Assembly (NCBI RefSeq): GCF_014876775.1
Contig: NZ_CP062310.1
Span: 372,001-436,000, forward strand
DNA: 64,000 nt
Source of the DNA: Infirmifilum lucidum
GTDB taxonomy: Archaea; Thermoproteota; Thermoprotei; Thermofilales; Thermofilaceae
Reading direction: 5' to 3'
The notes under the pieces are model-generated. The model was not told the DNA's origin. It saw nothing but the letters and a program-made list of their open reading frames with translations, and did not search any database. Below, in pieces: positions 41,104 through 49,789 of the stretch. The first letter of the stretch is position 1. The number at the start of each line of letters is the position of its first letter. The translations under genes were made by a program, and so were the position numbers.

Positions 41104-42390
41104 CTACCTGTCGAAGTACTTTTCAAGCTCCCACTCTGTCACCTCTGTTGAGTCAGGGCTTGCCCCCGTGGCTTTGAGGTAGTTTTCCCACTCCTCGGCT
41201 TTAGAGGCTACTAGCATTTCTAGAGCCTTCCTGGCGTCCCCGCTGAGTAGTGTCGCCTGCCTGGCGAGGCTTACTGCCTCGGCAAGTGTACGGGGGATGG
41301 CTTCTAGCCCCGACAGCCTGTAGGCGTTTTCGCTGCAGGGCGGCGGGGCTTTAAGCCTCTTCTCGAGCCCCTCTACCCCCGCTAGTATGGCAGCGGTCAG
41401 CGCCAGGTAGATGTTCCCGGACGAGTCGGGCAGCCTGTACTCTACTGTCTTGGAGGCCCCTTTCAGGCCTCTGGGGACGCGGACTAGTACAGACCTGTTT
41501 CCTATGCCCCACGCTACTAGAACTGGGGCCTCGAATCCCGGCACGAGGCGCTTGTAGGAGTTTACCGTCGGGTTTGTCAGGAGGGCGGTTGTTCTAGCGT
41601 TGGCTAGTAGCCCTGCTATGAAGTTCAGGCCCTCCTCTCTGAGCTGGCCGTCCTCCGACAAGATATTCCTCCCGTTTTTGTGGGCGCTTAAGTGCAGGTG
41701 TAAGCCGTTGCCGGGTAGGCCTGTAAATGGTTTCGGCATGAACGTCGCCTTCAGGCCGTACTTCGCGGCTACGCTCCAGATCGCCTTCTTCACGAGAAGC
41801 AGCGTGTCGGCTGCAGCTACAGGGCTCATAGGAGCTGGGAGCACCTCGTACTGGCCGGGTCCTACTTCGTGGTGTGCTGAGCGCACTTCCACCCCGGTGC
41901 TGCTGAGCTCTTCGAGGATCTCTGCTATGGCATGGAGCGCTGTATTGTCTATTGGTGACCAGTAGTACCCGCTATCTGCGGGCTTGCCACCTCGTGTAAG
42001 GTAGAACTCTACTTCGAACCCGACGAGAACCTCGAAGTTCAGGTTCTCAGCTACGCTCTTCAAGATGTAGCGGGGGTGGTAGGGTAGCGGCTTGGACTCA
42101 TAGTAGATGTCGCCCACGAGGAAGGCTGTTCTGCCGAAGGGTGAATTGTACACTCTCAGCGTCGCGAAGTCTGGTTTAACCAGGAGGTCTGAGTCTTCAA
42201 TGTTTGCTAGACCGACAGAGTAGCCGTCCACCCGGAATCCTTCCTCGAGTTCTCCAGCATTAGTGGCTCTCAGTATTCTCTCATGCAGCCTGCCTTCTAG
42301 ATCCTGGAACACTACAGAGTAGTACTTCGCGCTACTCCTGGACAGAAGCCTCTCCCTTTCCTCCGGCTCAAGAGCTTCTGCCGCCTGCAT
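41104..42390 (-). CDS. glnA: Glutamine synthetase, type I
   Basis: A 428-residue enzyme joining glutamate and ammonia with ATP. The active-site blocks are VGFEVEFYL (metal Glu), HHEVGPGQYEV, NGLHLHLSAH (metal His), NPTVNSYKRLVPGFEAPV and VEYRLPDSSGN. This order is GSI. The adenylylation-loop tyrosine region of bacterial GSI-beta is not evident. Thermoproteota GlnA are usually ~430-450 residues, so the length fits. It lies downstream of the nuo operon on the same strand but behind a 150-base gap with its own TATA element and a palindrome in the leader, so it is probably separately controlled. Confidence 0.9.
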   Translation of the reverse strand: MQAAEALEPEERERLLSRSSAKYYSVVFQDLEGRLHERILRATNAGELEEGFRVDGYSVGLANIEDSDLLVKPDFATLRVYNSPFGRTAFLVGDIYYESKPLPYHPRYILKSVAENLNFEVLVGFEVEFYLTRGGKPADSGYYWSPIDNTALHAIAEILEELSSTGVEVRSAHHEVGPGQYEVLPAPMSPVAAADTLLLVKKAIWSVAAKYGLKATFMPKPFTGLPGNGLHLHLSAHKNGRNILSEDGQLREEGLNFIAGLLANARTTALLTNPTVNSYKRLVPGFEAPVLVAWGIGNRSVLVRVPRGLKGASKTVEYRLPDSSGNIYLALTAAILAGVEGLEKRLKAPPPCSENAYRLSGLEAIPRTLAEAVSLARQATLLSGDARKALEMLVASKAEEWENYLKATGASPDSTEVTEWELEKYFDR

Positions 42391-42412
42391 ATTTTGCGGA
42401 CAGGGAGATTGT

Positions 42413-42426
42413 AGAAAAGATTTTCT
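42413..42426. promoter_or_regulatory. Palindrome in the glnA leader
   Basis: AGAAAAGATTTTCT is an inverted repeat (AGAAAA/TTTTCT, two-base spacer) between the TATA element and the ATG of glnA. It would lie downstream of the transcript start and could be a repressor site; short AT-rich palindromes can also occur by chance. Confidence 0.35.
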
Positions 42427-42470
42427 CTAAGAGTGTTGTAGATTTTTCTAGCCCTTCTAGGGTGCTGTTG

Positions 42471-42479
42471 TATAAAAAA
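42471..42479 (-). promoter_or_regulatory. TATA element of glnA
   Basis: On the minus strand tttttatac lies 80 or so bases upstream of the glnA ATG, giving a leader of about 55-60 bases that includes the palindrome at 42413-42426. Confidence 0.4.
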
Positions 42480-42540
42480 CATGTACTATAGTCAGACTCA
42501 GCCGCATTCAAGATTATTTATTTTCCTCGCAAGCTCGTGT

Positions 42541-43899
42541 TTAGGGCTGTAGGAAGAGTGGTATTACCCCTGACGCGAGTGTTAGGGCCGCGCACGCCTC
42601 CACAGCCAGAGTTGTCGCTCTATAACCTTGCAGCTTGGTGCTCCCGGGTTCGAAGTAGACCGCCTTTACCAGCCGGGCGTAGTACGCTGCAGCAATACCC
42701 GTGTTGATGAGTGCCAGTGCTGTGAGCCACGGGGCCACGTACACGGGTGCTAGGAACAGGTAGAGCTTGCCCCAGAAGCCTGCTAGTGGCGGCATTCCCA
42801 TTAGGCTTAGAACGAGTATTGCAGTCGACGCCGCTAGGGCTGGGTTAGCCTGGGCTAGGCCTCTGAGCCCGTCGAGCGTGGGGGGCTCGTCTCCATACCT
42901 GCGTATCGCCCTTGCTAGCAGGAATAGACCTGTTTTCGCCAGGGAGTATGCCAGTAGCTGTAGTGCTAGGCCGTAGAGCGCTACCCTCTTTGCCTCGGGT
43001 ACTGCGAGCGCCGCTAGGCCCACGAGCAGGTAGCCCGCCTGGGCTATGCTGCTGAAGGCCAGTAGGCTTTGGAGGCCTCTCTGAAGGAGGGCTGTGATGT
43101 TGCCGTAGGTCATTGTCAGGAGCGCGAAGAGTCCCAGGAGCGCGAGCCACTTGTCAGTGATCTGTGGGGCTAGGAGGGGCGATAGCTTGTAGACTGCTAG
43201 TATTGTAGCAGCTTTCGACAGCGGGGCTACTACTGAGACGGGGAGCGGATCCGAGTACCCGTAGGCGTCTGGTAGCCACGCGTGGAACGGGAAGACTCCT
43301 ATTTTGAAGCCTAGGGCTGCCAGTAGAAGTGCCGTAGCGCCCAGCGCTATTACTAGAGGAATTCTGGCTGATTCCGTCAGTGCAAGGGTTTTGGTCTCGA
43401 GGGAGGCGACGCCGAGTGAGAGGAGAAGGAGGTTTGAGGCGGCTAGGCTCATCAAGCCGTACTTCACGGCGCCGGATGCCGAGTACGAGTCCCGCGGGAC
43501 AGCGATGAGGGCATAGCTCGACACTGAGAATAGGGTCCACGAGGTGAAGAGCGTTAGCATGTTGCCGGACCACGCTACGCCCAGGAGACCCATTGCGCCC
43601 GCGAGGGCTAGTATGTATGCTCCACTCTCGTACTTGTACTCGCCTGCCGGCCCGCGGAAGCCTACGACGGCGATAATCACGTCTACTAGGGCTACGGTGG
43701 CCACTGCGAGGGGGAAACAGTCTGCTACGGCTCCGCCCGGCCGGGTTTGGCCTCTATACCAAGCGCTTGCCGTTAGTGTGAGTGCTGCCGCGAGGGCTGC
43801 GAGCGTGAGCGCGTGCGCTAGTCCTCTACGATTCCCTGCGAATAGTACAGCGACCATCGCCGCGGCTATAACTCCTATGCTAGCGTACACCGCTACCAC
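42541..43899 (-). CDS. nuoN: Complex I-like subunit N (antiporter-like)
   Basis: A 452-residue membrane protein of the proton-pumping antiporter-like family, about 14 helices. The key proton-channel parts are LFTSWTLFSVSSYALIAV (Glu normally before the SS is absent here), FKIGVFPFHAWLPDAYGYSDPLPVSVVAPLSKAATI, and GMPPLAGFWGKLYLF. The lysine after PLS (LSKAATI) and the K in GFKIG are the conserved channel lysines of the family. It is last of the 11-gene set and overlaps the L gene by seven bases. Placement in the distal pump module is inferred from complex I. Confidence 0.85.
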   Translation of the reverse strand: MVAVYASIGVIAAAMVAVLFAGNRRGLAHALTLAALAAALTLTASAWYRGQTRPGGAVADCFPLAVATVALVDVIIAVVGFRGPAGEYKYESGAYILALAGAMGLLGVAWSGNMLTLFTSWTLFSVSSYALIAVPRDSYSASGAVKYGLMSLAASNLLLLSLGVASLETKTLALTESARIPLVIALGATALLLAALGFKIGVFPFHAWLPDAYGYSDPLPVSVVAPLSKAATILAVYKLSPLLAPQITDKWLALLGLFALLTMTYGNITALLQRGLQSLLAFSSIAQAGYLLVGLAALAVPEAKRVALYGLALQLLAYSLAKTGLFLLARAIRRYGDEPPTLDGLRGLAQANPALAASTAILVLSLMGMPPLAGFWGKLYLFLAPVYVAPWLTALALINTGIAAAYYARLVKAVYFEPGSTKLQGYRATTLAVEACAALTLASGVIPLFLQP

Positions 43900-45971
43900 T
43901 TAAACCACCCCGCTGCTAGCAACAGCAACACTACCGACGCCCCGAGCCAGAAGTATATCAAGTAGTGGGGGGCCCTCCCCGTCTGCATCTTCCTGAAGCT
44001 TGACCAGAGGCCCTTGAAGAGGCCTACGAGGCGGACGTGGAGTAGCGAGTCGTAGCTGGCCTCGACAAGCCTCGAAGCTATGCCTGAAAGGCGTGCGAAG
44101 AGTGTCGGCAGGAGTCTGTGGTAGAACCTGTCCACGATGCCCGTATCGACGAGCCGGCTCGTAAGGCTCGAGACCTGCTTGGCTCCCGCCACAATGAACC
44201 TGTAGTACAGGGAGTTTATGAGCCACCTGTCGTAGAGGAAGCTGTAGACGCTGTACAGTAGCTCGCTTCCCTTCACTCTTACATAGGGGCTCCAGCCCCT
44301 AAAAGCGTACAGGTATAGAGTAGCCGAGAATCCCAGCAGGGCCAGGACTAGAGTGGCCTCAGTGGCTCCCACAAGGGGGCTCGCCTTCAGGAGCTGATGG
44401 CTTTCTACCGCTCCTAGTGTGTGTTCGAGTAGAGCTTCGAGGCTGTGGCCTACGAGAGGCCACGCCAGGCCGAGAGCTAGGCTGAGAAATCCTAAAGTCA
44501 GGTAGGGCGCAAGCATTGCCAAGCCTGGCTCGTGGGCGTGGAGTTCGTGGCGTTTACCCGAAAACACTCGTGCGAAGGCGCGGGCAGAGTATGTGGCTGT
44601 GAGCCCAGCAGTGACTACGGCGAGTACTGTCGGGGCTAGCAGGCCTGCCTCGGCCGAGAGGTGGATTATCTCGTCTTTCGTCCAGAATCCCGCGAAGGGC
44701 GGTATGCCTGATAGGCTCAGTGTGGCTAGGAGGAATGCTAGCGCCGTTAGTTTCATGGAGGAGGCTAGCCCTCCCATGTCGTCTATGAAGCGGCTGTGCA
44801 CGGCGTGTATGACTGCTCCAGCGGCTAGGAAGAGCGTGGCCTTGAAGACTGCATGGCTCATCAAGTGTGCAAACCCCGCCACGAGCCCGCCGACTGAGCC
44901 TAGAGCGAGGGTTCCGACAGCCACCCCCATGAACATGTAGCCTAGCTGGCTCGCCGTGGAGTACGCGAGTATTAGTTTCAGCTCTCTGCTCACGAGGGCC
45001 ATTGTAGCCATCATGAATGCCGTTAGGGCACCGAGTAGGGCGAGGCCCTCCAAGAACGACGGTATAGCCTGTGGGGCTCCTGACGCCGAGAGCAGGGTGT
45101 GAGCAACCACTAGCACCGGGGCGAAGCGGAGTAAGAAGTAGACGCCTGCTTTGACCATTGTGGCGGCGTGTATCAGCGCGCTGACGGATGTGGGGCCTGT
45201 CATTGCCGTTACTAGCCACTCGTGGAACGGGAACTGGGCGCTCTTGGCTATGGCTCCAAGGAAGAGGAGCCACAGGAATACAGGTAGAACCCCCCTCGCC
45301 AGCAGGCTTGTGGCCCATGCGCCCTCAGCGATTGTGGCGAGTAGGGTGGTGCCGAGCAGCGTGTGGAGGGTTGCTACCCCGAATATCATGCCGACGTCCC
45401 CGAGCCTCGTGAATACGAGTGCTCTGAGGCCAGAGTGACTCGGCTCGAACCACATCGGCACTCCTAGGGCTCTCCGGCCTGGGTCTCCAACCCACCTCTC
45501 CTCTTCGTCTGTGAACCAGTGGCCTATGAGAGCGTAGCTCGCCAGGCCCGTTCCCTCCCAGCCTATGAACATTGCGAGGAGGTTGTCTGAGAGGACTAGT
45601 AGCATCATGCTCCCGACGAAGAATGTGAAGAACAGCCAGTACCTCGTCTCCCCGCCTTCCCCCCTCATGTACTCGTGGCTGTAGACTGCTATGAGGAAGC
45701 TCAGCCAGGAGACTACTACTGCCATGAGCGATGAGAGGCCGTCGAACAAGACACCTATATTTACGCCTAGCGTCTTAACCCACTGGAAAGCTACGCGGAC
45801 TTCATGTCCCCGAGCTACTTCGAGAAGACCTACAGCCGAAGCTATAGCTGATGCGAAAATAGCTGTTATTGAGACGAGGGACTTCACCCGCCATGATGCT
45901 CTGTTTAGAGCTATGATGGCGGCCGTAGCAAGGTACGGTGCAAGCCAAGCGAGTACGAGTGCTTCCTGCAA
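43893..45971 (-). CDS. nuoL: Complex I-like subunit L (antiporter-like)
   Basis: A 692-residue antiporter-like subunit, the longest of the set, as expected for NuoL with a C-terminal extension. Landmarks are FIGWEGTGLASYALIGHWF (channel Glu), KSAQFPFHEWLVTAMTGPTSVSALIHAATMVKAGVYFLLR (channel Lys), HAVFKATLFLAAGAVIHAVHS, and GIPPFAGFWTKDEI. The long final part (about 560-660) with YSVYSFLYDRWLINSLYYRF corresponds to the lateral helix and last helix of NuoL. It starts 15 bases after the M gene. It would act as the most distal ion pump. Confidence 0.9.
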   Translation of the reverse strand: MQEALVLAWLAPYLATAAIIALNRASWRVKSLVSITAIFASAIASAVGLLEVARGHEVRVAFQWVKTLGVNIGVLFDGLSSLMAVVVSWLSFLIAVYSHEYMRGEGGETRYWLFFTFFVGSMMLLVLSDNLLAMFIGWEGTGLASYALIGHWFTDEEERWVGDPGRRALGVPMWFEPSHSGLRALVFTRLGDVGMIFGVATLHTLLGTTLLATIAEGAWATSLLARGVLPVFLWLLFLGAIAKSAQFPFHEWLVTAMTGPTSVSALIHAATMVKAGVYFLLRFAPVLVVAHTLLSASGAPQAIPSFLEGLALLGALTAFMMATMALVSRELKLILAYSTASQLGYMFMGVAVGTLALGSVGGLVAGFAHLMSHAVFKATLFLAAGAVIHAVHSRFIDDMGGLASSMKLTALAFLLATLSLSGIPPFAGFWTKDEIIHLSAEAGLLAPTVLAVVTAGLTATYSARAFARVFSGKRHELHAHEPGLAMLAPYLTLGFLSLALGLAWPLVGHSLEALLEHTLGAVESHQLLKASPLVGATEATLVLALLGFSATLYLYAFRGWSPYVRVKGSELLYSVYSFLYDRWLINSLYYRFIVAGAKQVSSLTSRLVDTGIVDRFYHRLLPTLFARLSGIASRLVEASYDSLLHVRLVGLFKGLWSSFRKMQTGRAPHYLIYFWLGASVVLLLLAAGWFKW

Positions 45972-45986
45972 CCATCTTCACCCTTT

Positions 45987-47510
45987 CTAGCTGCGAATAA
46001 CCTGCGACAGCTGCGTTACCAGGGGATCTATCAGTGGGGACGCGAGGAGGAAGGAGAACACACCCATTGCGGCCAGCACTGCCAGGGGGACTATTAGCTG
46101 CTTCCCCGCCTCGTGGGCCTCGCTTACCCGCAGTGGCCCGTAGAATATCCTCCTCATGGTCAGGAAGGAGTAGGCTGTTGAGAGGCCTATGCCGACGAGC
46201 AACGCCAGCGCCGTGCCTATGTACCACGCGGAGCCCATTTGTAGTGTCCGCTCTACTGCCCCCCTTACGATGAGGTACTCGCTCCAGATCCCTGCTGTGG
46301 GCGGGATCCCTGTTATGTGCATGAAGCCTAGAAGTGCGATTGAGGCTGTGTACGGCATCTTCTCTGCCAGGCCCCCCATCTTCGTTATATCGCGGAGCCC
46401 GTGGTAGGTTGCTATCAGCACTCCGGCTACTCCGAAGAGTACTGCCTTACCGAACGCGTGAACCATGTAGTGCAGGAATACCCCCGCAACCCCGTATACT
46501 GTGGCCGTTGATAGCCCTAGGAGGAGGTAGCCCATCTGGGAGATGCTACTGTATGCGAGTAGTCTTTTGAAGTCGGTCTGGCTTAGGGCCATTAAGCCGC
46601 CGTAGATTATTGTCGCTAGAGCCCAGACTGCCAGTACCGGTCCGCTTGCCTCGAAAGTCTTCGGGAACAGGACGTAGACTATCTTGAAAATCATGGCTCC
46701 GCCGAGCCCTATGAGGTTGGGGCTCAGGAGAGCAGAGATAGGGGTTGGGGCTTCGGCGTGTGCGTAGGGTAGCCACATGTGTACTCCTAGGACTGCTAGC
46801 TTTACTGCGAGCCCTACGACCATCAGCCAGAACGCGTAGACTGCTAGCGGTATGCTCTCGCCCACTCCAAGCCTGTACGAGCCCGTAGCGTCTATGAAGT
46901 CGAAGCCCTTCTGGAACCCTACTGTGAGGGCCCCGATGAGGAATAGGAGTGCGCCTATATGGGTCCACAGCAGGTACATTATCGCTATCCTGATCCTGTC
47001 GCCGTAGCCGTAGAAGGCTATGAGGAGGAAGCTAGGTATGAGTGTGAGCTCGAGGAACACGTAGAACTCGATTATATTTGTTGATAGTACAGTCCCTATC
47101 ATTGCCAGCGAGAAGAGCGTGTAGAGGAAGTAGTAAGACCTCCAACCTGGCGGCTGCAGGCCCTCGTGCCTCATCTCCTCGAAGCGGTGCTCCATGTAGG
47201 GCATACTGTACAGTGCGATTAGGGCTGTTGTCACGGCTATGGAGAATGCTACTAGGAACGAGGGTGCGTCTAGGAGCATGCCGAAGGTCCCGAGGCCGTC
47301 TACGGTGAAGCTAATGGGGTCTAGCCACGGCTTGCTAGACCCATGGAGAATGTATGCGGCCAGGAGAGAGAGCGCTGAAGCGAAAAGTGCTAGCGAGTTT
47401 ATTACTCCAGCAATTCTCTTCCTGTCTCCAAGGAATACCGTTATGACGGCCGATGCTAGTGGCACTAGGACAGACACCCACAATAACGGTATACTACTCA
47501 CTCCCACCAC
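45987..47510 (-). CDS. nuoM: Complex I-like subunit M (antiporter-like)
   Basis: A 507-residue antiporter-like subunit. It has IIEFYVFLELTLIPSFLLIAFYG (channel Glu in FLELT), LAVKLAVLGVHMWLPYAHAEAPTPISALLSPNLIGLGGAMIFKIV, HAFGKAVLFGVAGVLIATYHG and GIPPTAGIWSEYLIV, the standard NuoM series. The GTG start at 47510 lies 17 bases inside the K gene. The order M before L is the reverse of most bacterial nuo operons. Confidence 0.9.
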   Translation of the reverse strand: MVGVSSIPLLWVSVLVPLASAVITVFLGDRKRIAGVINSLALFASALSLLAAYILHGSSKPWLDPISFTVDGLGTFGMLLDAPSFLVAFSIAVTTALIALYSMPYMEHRFEEMRHEGLQPPGWRSYYFLYTLFSLAMIGTVLSTNIIEFYVFLELTLIPSFLLIAFYGYGDRIRIAIMYLLWTHIGALLFLIGALTVGFQKGFDFIDATGSYRLGVGESIPLAVYAFWLMVVGLAVKLAVLGVHMWLPYAHAEAPTPISALLSPNLIGLGGAMIFKIVYVLFPKTFEASGPVLAVWALATIIYGGLMALSQTDFKRLLAYSSISQMGYLLLGLSTATVYGVAGVFLHYMVHAFGKAVLFGVAGVLIATYHGLRDITKMGGLAEKMPYTASIALLGFMHITGIPPTAGIWSEYLIVRGAVERTLQMGSAWYIGTALALLVGIGLSTAYSFLTMRRIFYGPLRVSEAHEAGKQLIVPLAVLAAMGVFSFLLASPLIDPLVTQLSQVIRS

Positions 47511-47808
47511 CCCTCAAACCGGGAATCTCGTAAACATCAACACTCCTAGTCCTCCTAAACAGGAGGACAAAAATCGAAACCAGTACACCGACTTCAACAC
47601 CGCTAAGTGAGATTGCTATGAGAGCCAGAGATGAAGCCTCGTTGGGTATCCTGGTGGCCAGCATCAGGAGGGCTAGTAGAGCCCCGTTGAACATTACTTC
47701 GAGTGATATTAGCACCTTAACGGCACTTCTAGCTGTAATAGCGCCCAGTGCACCTAGACCGATTAGAACAGCCGGTACAAGCAACACTGTAGAATCCATG
47801 TGCATCAC
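47494..47808 (-). CDS. nuoK: Complex I-like subunit K
   Basis: A 104-residue protein with three helices. ISLEVMFNGALLALLMLA has the conserved Glu of the middle helix (about residue 37), and ISLSGVEVGVLVSIFVLLFRR the second Glu. Both form part of the proton path near the E-channel. It starts at a GTG that overlaps the J stop (GTGA) and ends inside the M gene, so coupling is tight. Size is normal for NuoK (about 100). Confidence 0.88.
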   Translation of the reverse strand: MMHMDSTVLLVPAVLIGLGALGAITARSAVKVLISLEVMFNGALLALLMLATRIPNEASSLALIAISLSGVEVGVLVSIFVLLFRRTRSVDVYEIPGLRGGGSE

Positions 47809-48302
47809 CTCTTCAACTCAGGAGTATCCCCCGATGCTATCATTATCCCAGCAACTACAAGCACCGCGAGCGACACGCCTAGGAAAAACACCGTGAGCGG
47901 GTCTCTAAATAGAACTTCCTGGATCCTGGAAGGGTCTATCGACGCTGTGGCCACGGCCCCCCGCCCTACACTGTAGAAGAAAACGTAGAGGGCTAGTGTT
48001 AGGAGTAAGGAGGTTAGAGCAGCGGGCAAGAGGCTTCTCTTCTCGAAGCCGCCCGTACGGCCTATCAGCACGACGCCGAAGACCACGAACATTACTGTAG
48101 CCCCTACGTACACGAACGCATGGAACACTGCAACGAAGCCATAGCCTATTAACGCCATGAGGGACGCTGTTGCGAGGCCTGTTAGCCCGAGCATGATGGC
48201 TGAGTAGAAGTCCTCGCGCGACCTCACGGCTAGGGCCGCTGACACTACTGCTACTAGCGACGCTAAAGCAAGGTAAACGTCCAACAAGCTAAACCCGTTC
48301 AT
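47805..48302 (-). CDS. nuoJ: Complex I-like subunit J
   Basis: A 165-residue protein with about five helices. The conserved helix region with glycines and Tyr reads YGFVAVFHAFVYVGATVMFVVFGVVLIGR, where other NuoJ proteins have a pi-bulge helix ending VYVGAI. It ends in VLVVAGIMIASGDTPEL. Start ATG at 48302 overlaps the I gene end by 14 bases. It is part of the membrane arm near the quinone/Fe-S interface. Confidence 0.87.
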   Translation of the reverse strand: MNGFSLLDVYLALASLVAVVSAALAVRSREDFYSAIMLGLTGLATASLMALIGYGFVAVFHAFVYVGATVMFVVFGVVLIGRTGGFEKRSLLPAALTSLLLTLALYVFFYSVGRGAVATASIDPSRIQEVLFRDPLTVFFLGVSLAVLVVAGIMIASGDTPELKR

Positions 48303-48765
48303 GCCTCAACCCCCTCTCCTCGTCGAATACTGGTTTAAGCTTCCTAGCCCCGCCTGCAACCGCAGGGGATATAGGTTCCTGCGAAAACTTCTCGGGCGGC
48401 AGTATCATCTCCTCGAGGCTCTTGTACGCGACGTCATGCACCTTGGTCGTTTCGAGCGCGTTCTGCGGGCATATGTCTACGCAGAAGCCACAGAAAATGC
48501 ACCTCTGGTAGTTTATACCCGGCCTACCCTTCCTGTCCGTCTTTGTCCTGTACATCTTCATGGCCGAAGCCGGGCATATCATCGCGCAGAGCCCGCACTG
48601 TATGCACCTGTCTGGGTAGTAGCGTATCAACCCCCTGTAACCCTCTGGGAGCTCGATGTACTCCTCGGGGTAGTAGACCGTTATCCTGTTCGGGAGGAAC
48701 AAGTACTTCAAGCCAGTCGCTACTGCTCTCAAGTGTAGCTTGAACGAGGCCAGTTGCCTAGACAC
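48289..48765 (-). CDS. nuoI: Complex I-like subunit I, 2x[4Fe-4S]
   Basis: A 158-residue ferredoxin-like subunit. Two CxxCxxCxxxCP motifs are present: CIQCGLCAMICP and CIFCGFCVDICP, each binding one [4Fe-4S] cluster (N6a/N6b in complex I). The N-terminal LKYLFLPNRITVYYPEEYIELPEGYRG is the usual NuoI lead with a conserved RG. It passes electrons to subunit B. Since no NuoEFG genes follow, the electron donor is not NADH via the standard module; a ferredoxin donor is the natural guess. Confidence 0.9.
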   Translation of the reverse strand: MSRQLASFKLHLRAVATGLKYLFLPNRITVYYPEEYIELPEGYRGLIRYYPDRCIQCGLCAMICPASAMKMYRTKTDRKGRPGINYQRCIFCGFCVDICPQNALETTKVHDVAYKSLEEMILPPEKFSQEPISPAVAGGARKLKPVFDEERGLRHERV

Positions 48766-49789
48766 ATCCCACCACCTTTACAACTACAGATATAAGCAGG
48801 GATATTAGCGAGAGAGGCAGGAACACCCTCCACCCGGCCCTCAGGGCCTGATCCAGCCTGTACCTGCCGTAGACTGATCTGAGGAATGCCACGAAGAGCA
48901 TTAGGAGGTAGGCCTTTACGAATAGGAAGATGCCGGCGATGCCTGGGTACACGCTGTAGAGGGGTGCTACTAGGGGCTCCCAACCCGAGAGGAAGAGCAG
49001 GGTGTAGAGCAGCGAGAGCGAGTACAGCTTGAGGTATGCCAGGCCCATTCCTATGCCGAATATTATCCCGCTATATTCGACGAAGGGGCCGGCGACTATC
49101 TCCTGCTCGCCCTCCACGATGTCGAAGGGCAGCCTCCCAGCACTCATAACCATGCCCACAAAGAACGTGAAGGCCGCTACAGGGTTCAGGACTATGCCTG
49201 GGAGCCACTGCCTGGCCACTGCCTCTTCTAGATCCAGGGTGCCGTATAGGACTCCCATGGAGAGTGCACTGATGAAGACTACTGCCTCGTACGCAAGGCC
49301 CATGAATGCTTCCCTGACAGCCCCCTGTATGGCGAACTTGTTGTTTGAGGCCCACCCCATGAGCAGGACTGAGAGGGGTATGGCTGAAATAGCCGCTAGG
49401 GCTGCCGGGAGGGAGTATGGGGACTTTATGGGAGAGAAGCCGGGGGCAGAGGGGATGAACGCAAACGGTATGATGGCTAGAGTAAGCGCGAGTATGGGGG
49501 CGAAGAGGAACGGCACCCTGTCTGCTGTTACAGGGATTATGAACTCCTGGAACATGTAGCGCGTGCCGTCCGCGAGCATCTGCAGTACGCCGCCGAGCCT
49601 CCTAGTTACGTACAGCGGGCCTACACGCATCTGCACGCGGGCGGCAATCTTCCTCTCCGCCCATATAACCGTCAACAGTACGACGAGTGCAGTTGCAAGC
49701 CCCGGGAACACGACGGGGGCGAAGACTTGTGGGCTTAGCAGGAGCCTTAAAACCCAAGGCAGTACGCCTGCTACATCCATCTCAATCAC
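48758..49789 (-). CDS. nuoH: Complex I-like subunit H
   Basis: A 343-residue protein with eight or so helices. It has WAERKIAARVQMRVGPLYVTRRLGGVLQMLADGTR, in NuoH the quinone-tunnel loop with ERK and R residues, then VREAFMGLAYEAVVFISALSMGVL and PFDIVEGEQEIVAGPFVEYSGIIFG, the conserved Glu-rich loop. It ends in RYRLDQALRAGWRVFLPLSLI. It joins the Fe-S arm to the pumps. It overlaps the D and I genes by four and eight bases. Confidence 0.92.
   Translation of the reverse strand: MIEMDVAGVLPWVLRLLLSPQVFAPVVFPGLATALVVLLTVIWAERKIAARVQMRVGPLYVTRRLGGVLQMLADGTRYMFQEFIIPVTADRVPFLFAPILALTLAIIPFAFIPSAPGFSPIKSPYSLPAALAAISAIPLSVLLMGWASNNKFAIQGAVREAFMGLAYEAVVFISALSMGVLYGTLDLEEAVARQWLPGIVLNPVAAFTFFVGMVMSAGRLPFDIVEGEQEIVAGPFVEYSGIIFGIGMGLAYLKLYSLSLLYTLLFLSGWEPLVAPLYSVYPGIAGIFLFVKAYLLMLFVAFLRSVYGRYRLDQALRAGWRVFLPLSLISLLISVVVKVVGCV

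Noticed and set aside
44554-45318. 254-codon minus-strand frame inside the nuoL gene
   Set aside because: Shifted frame of a clearly coding nuoL region with low-complexity composition.
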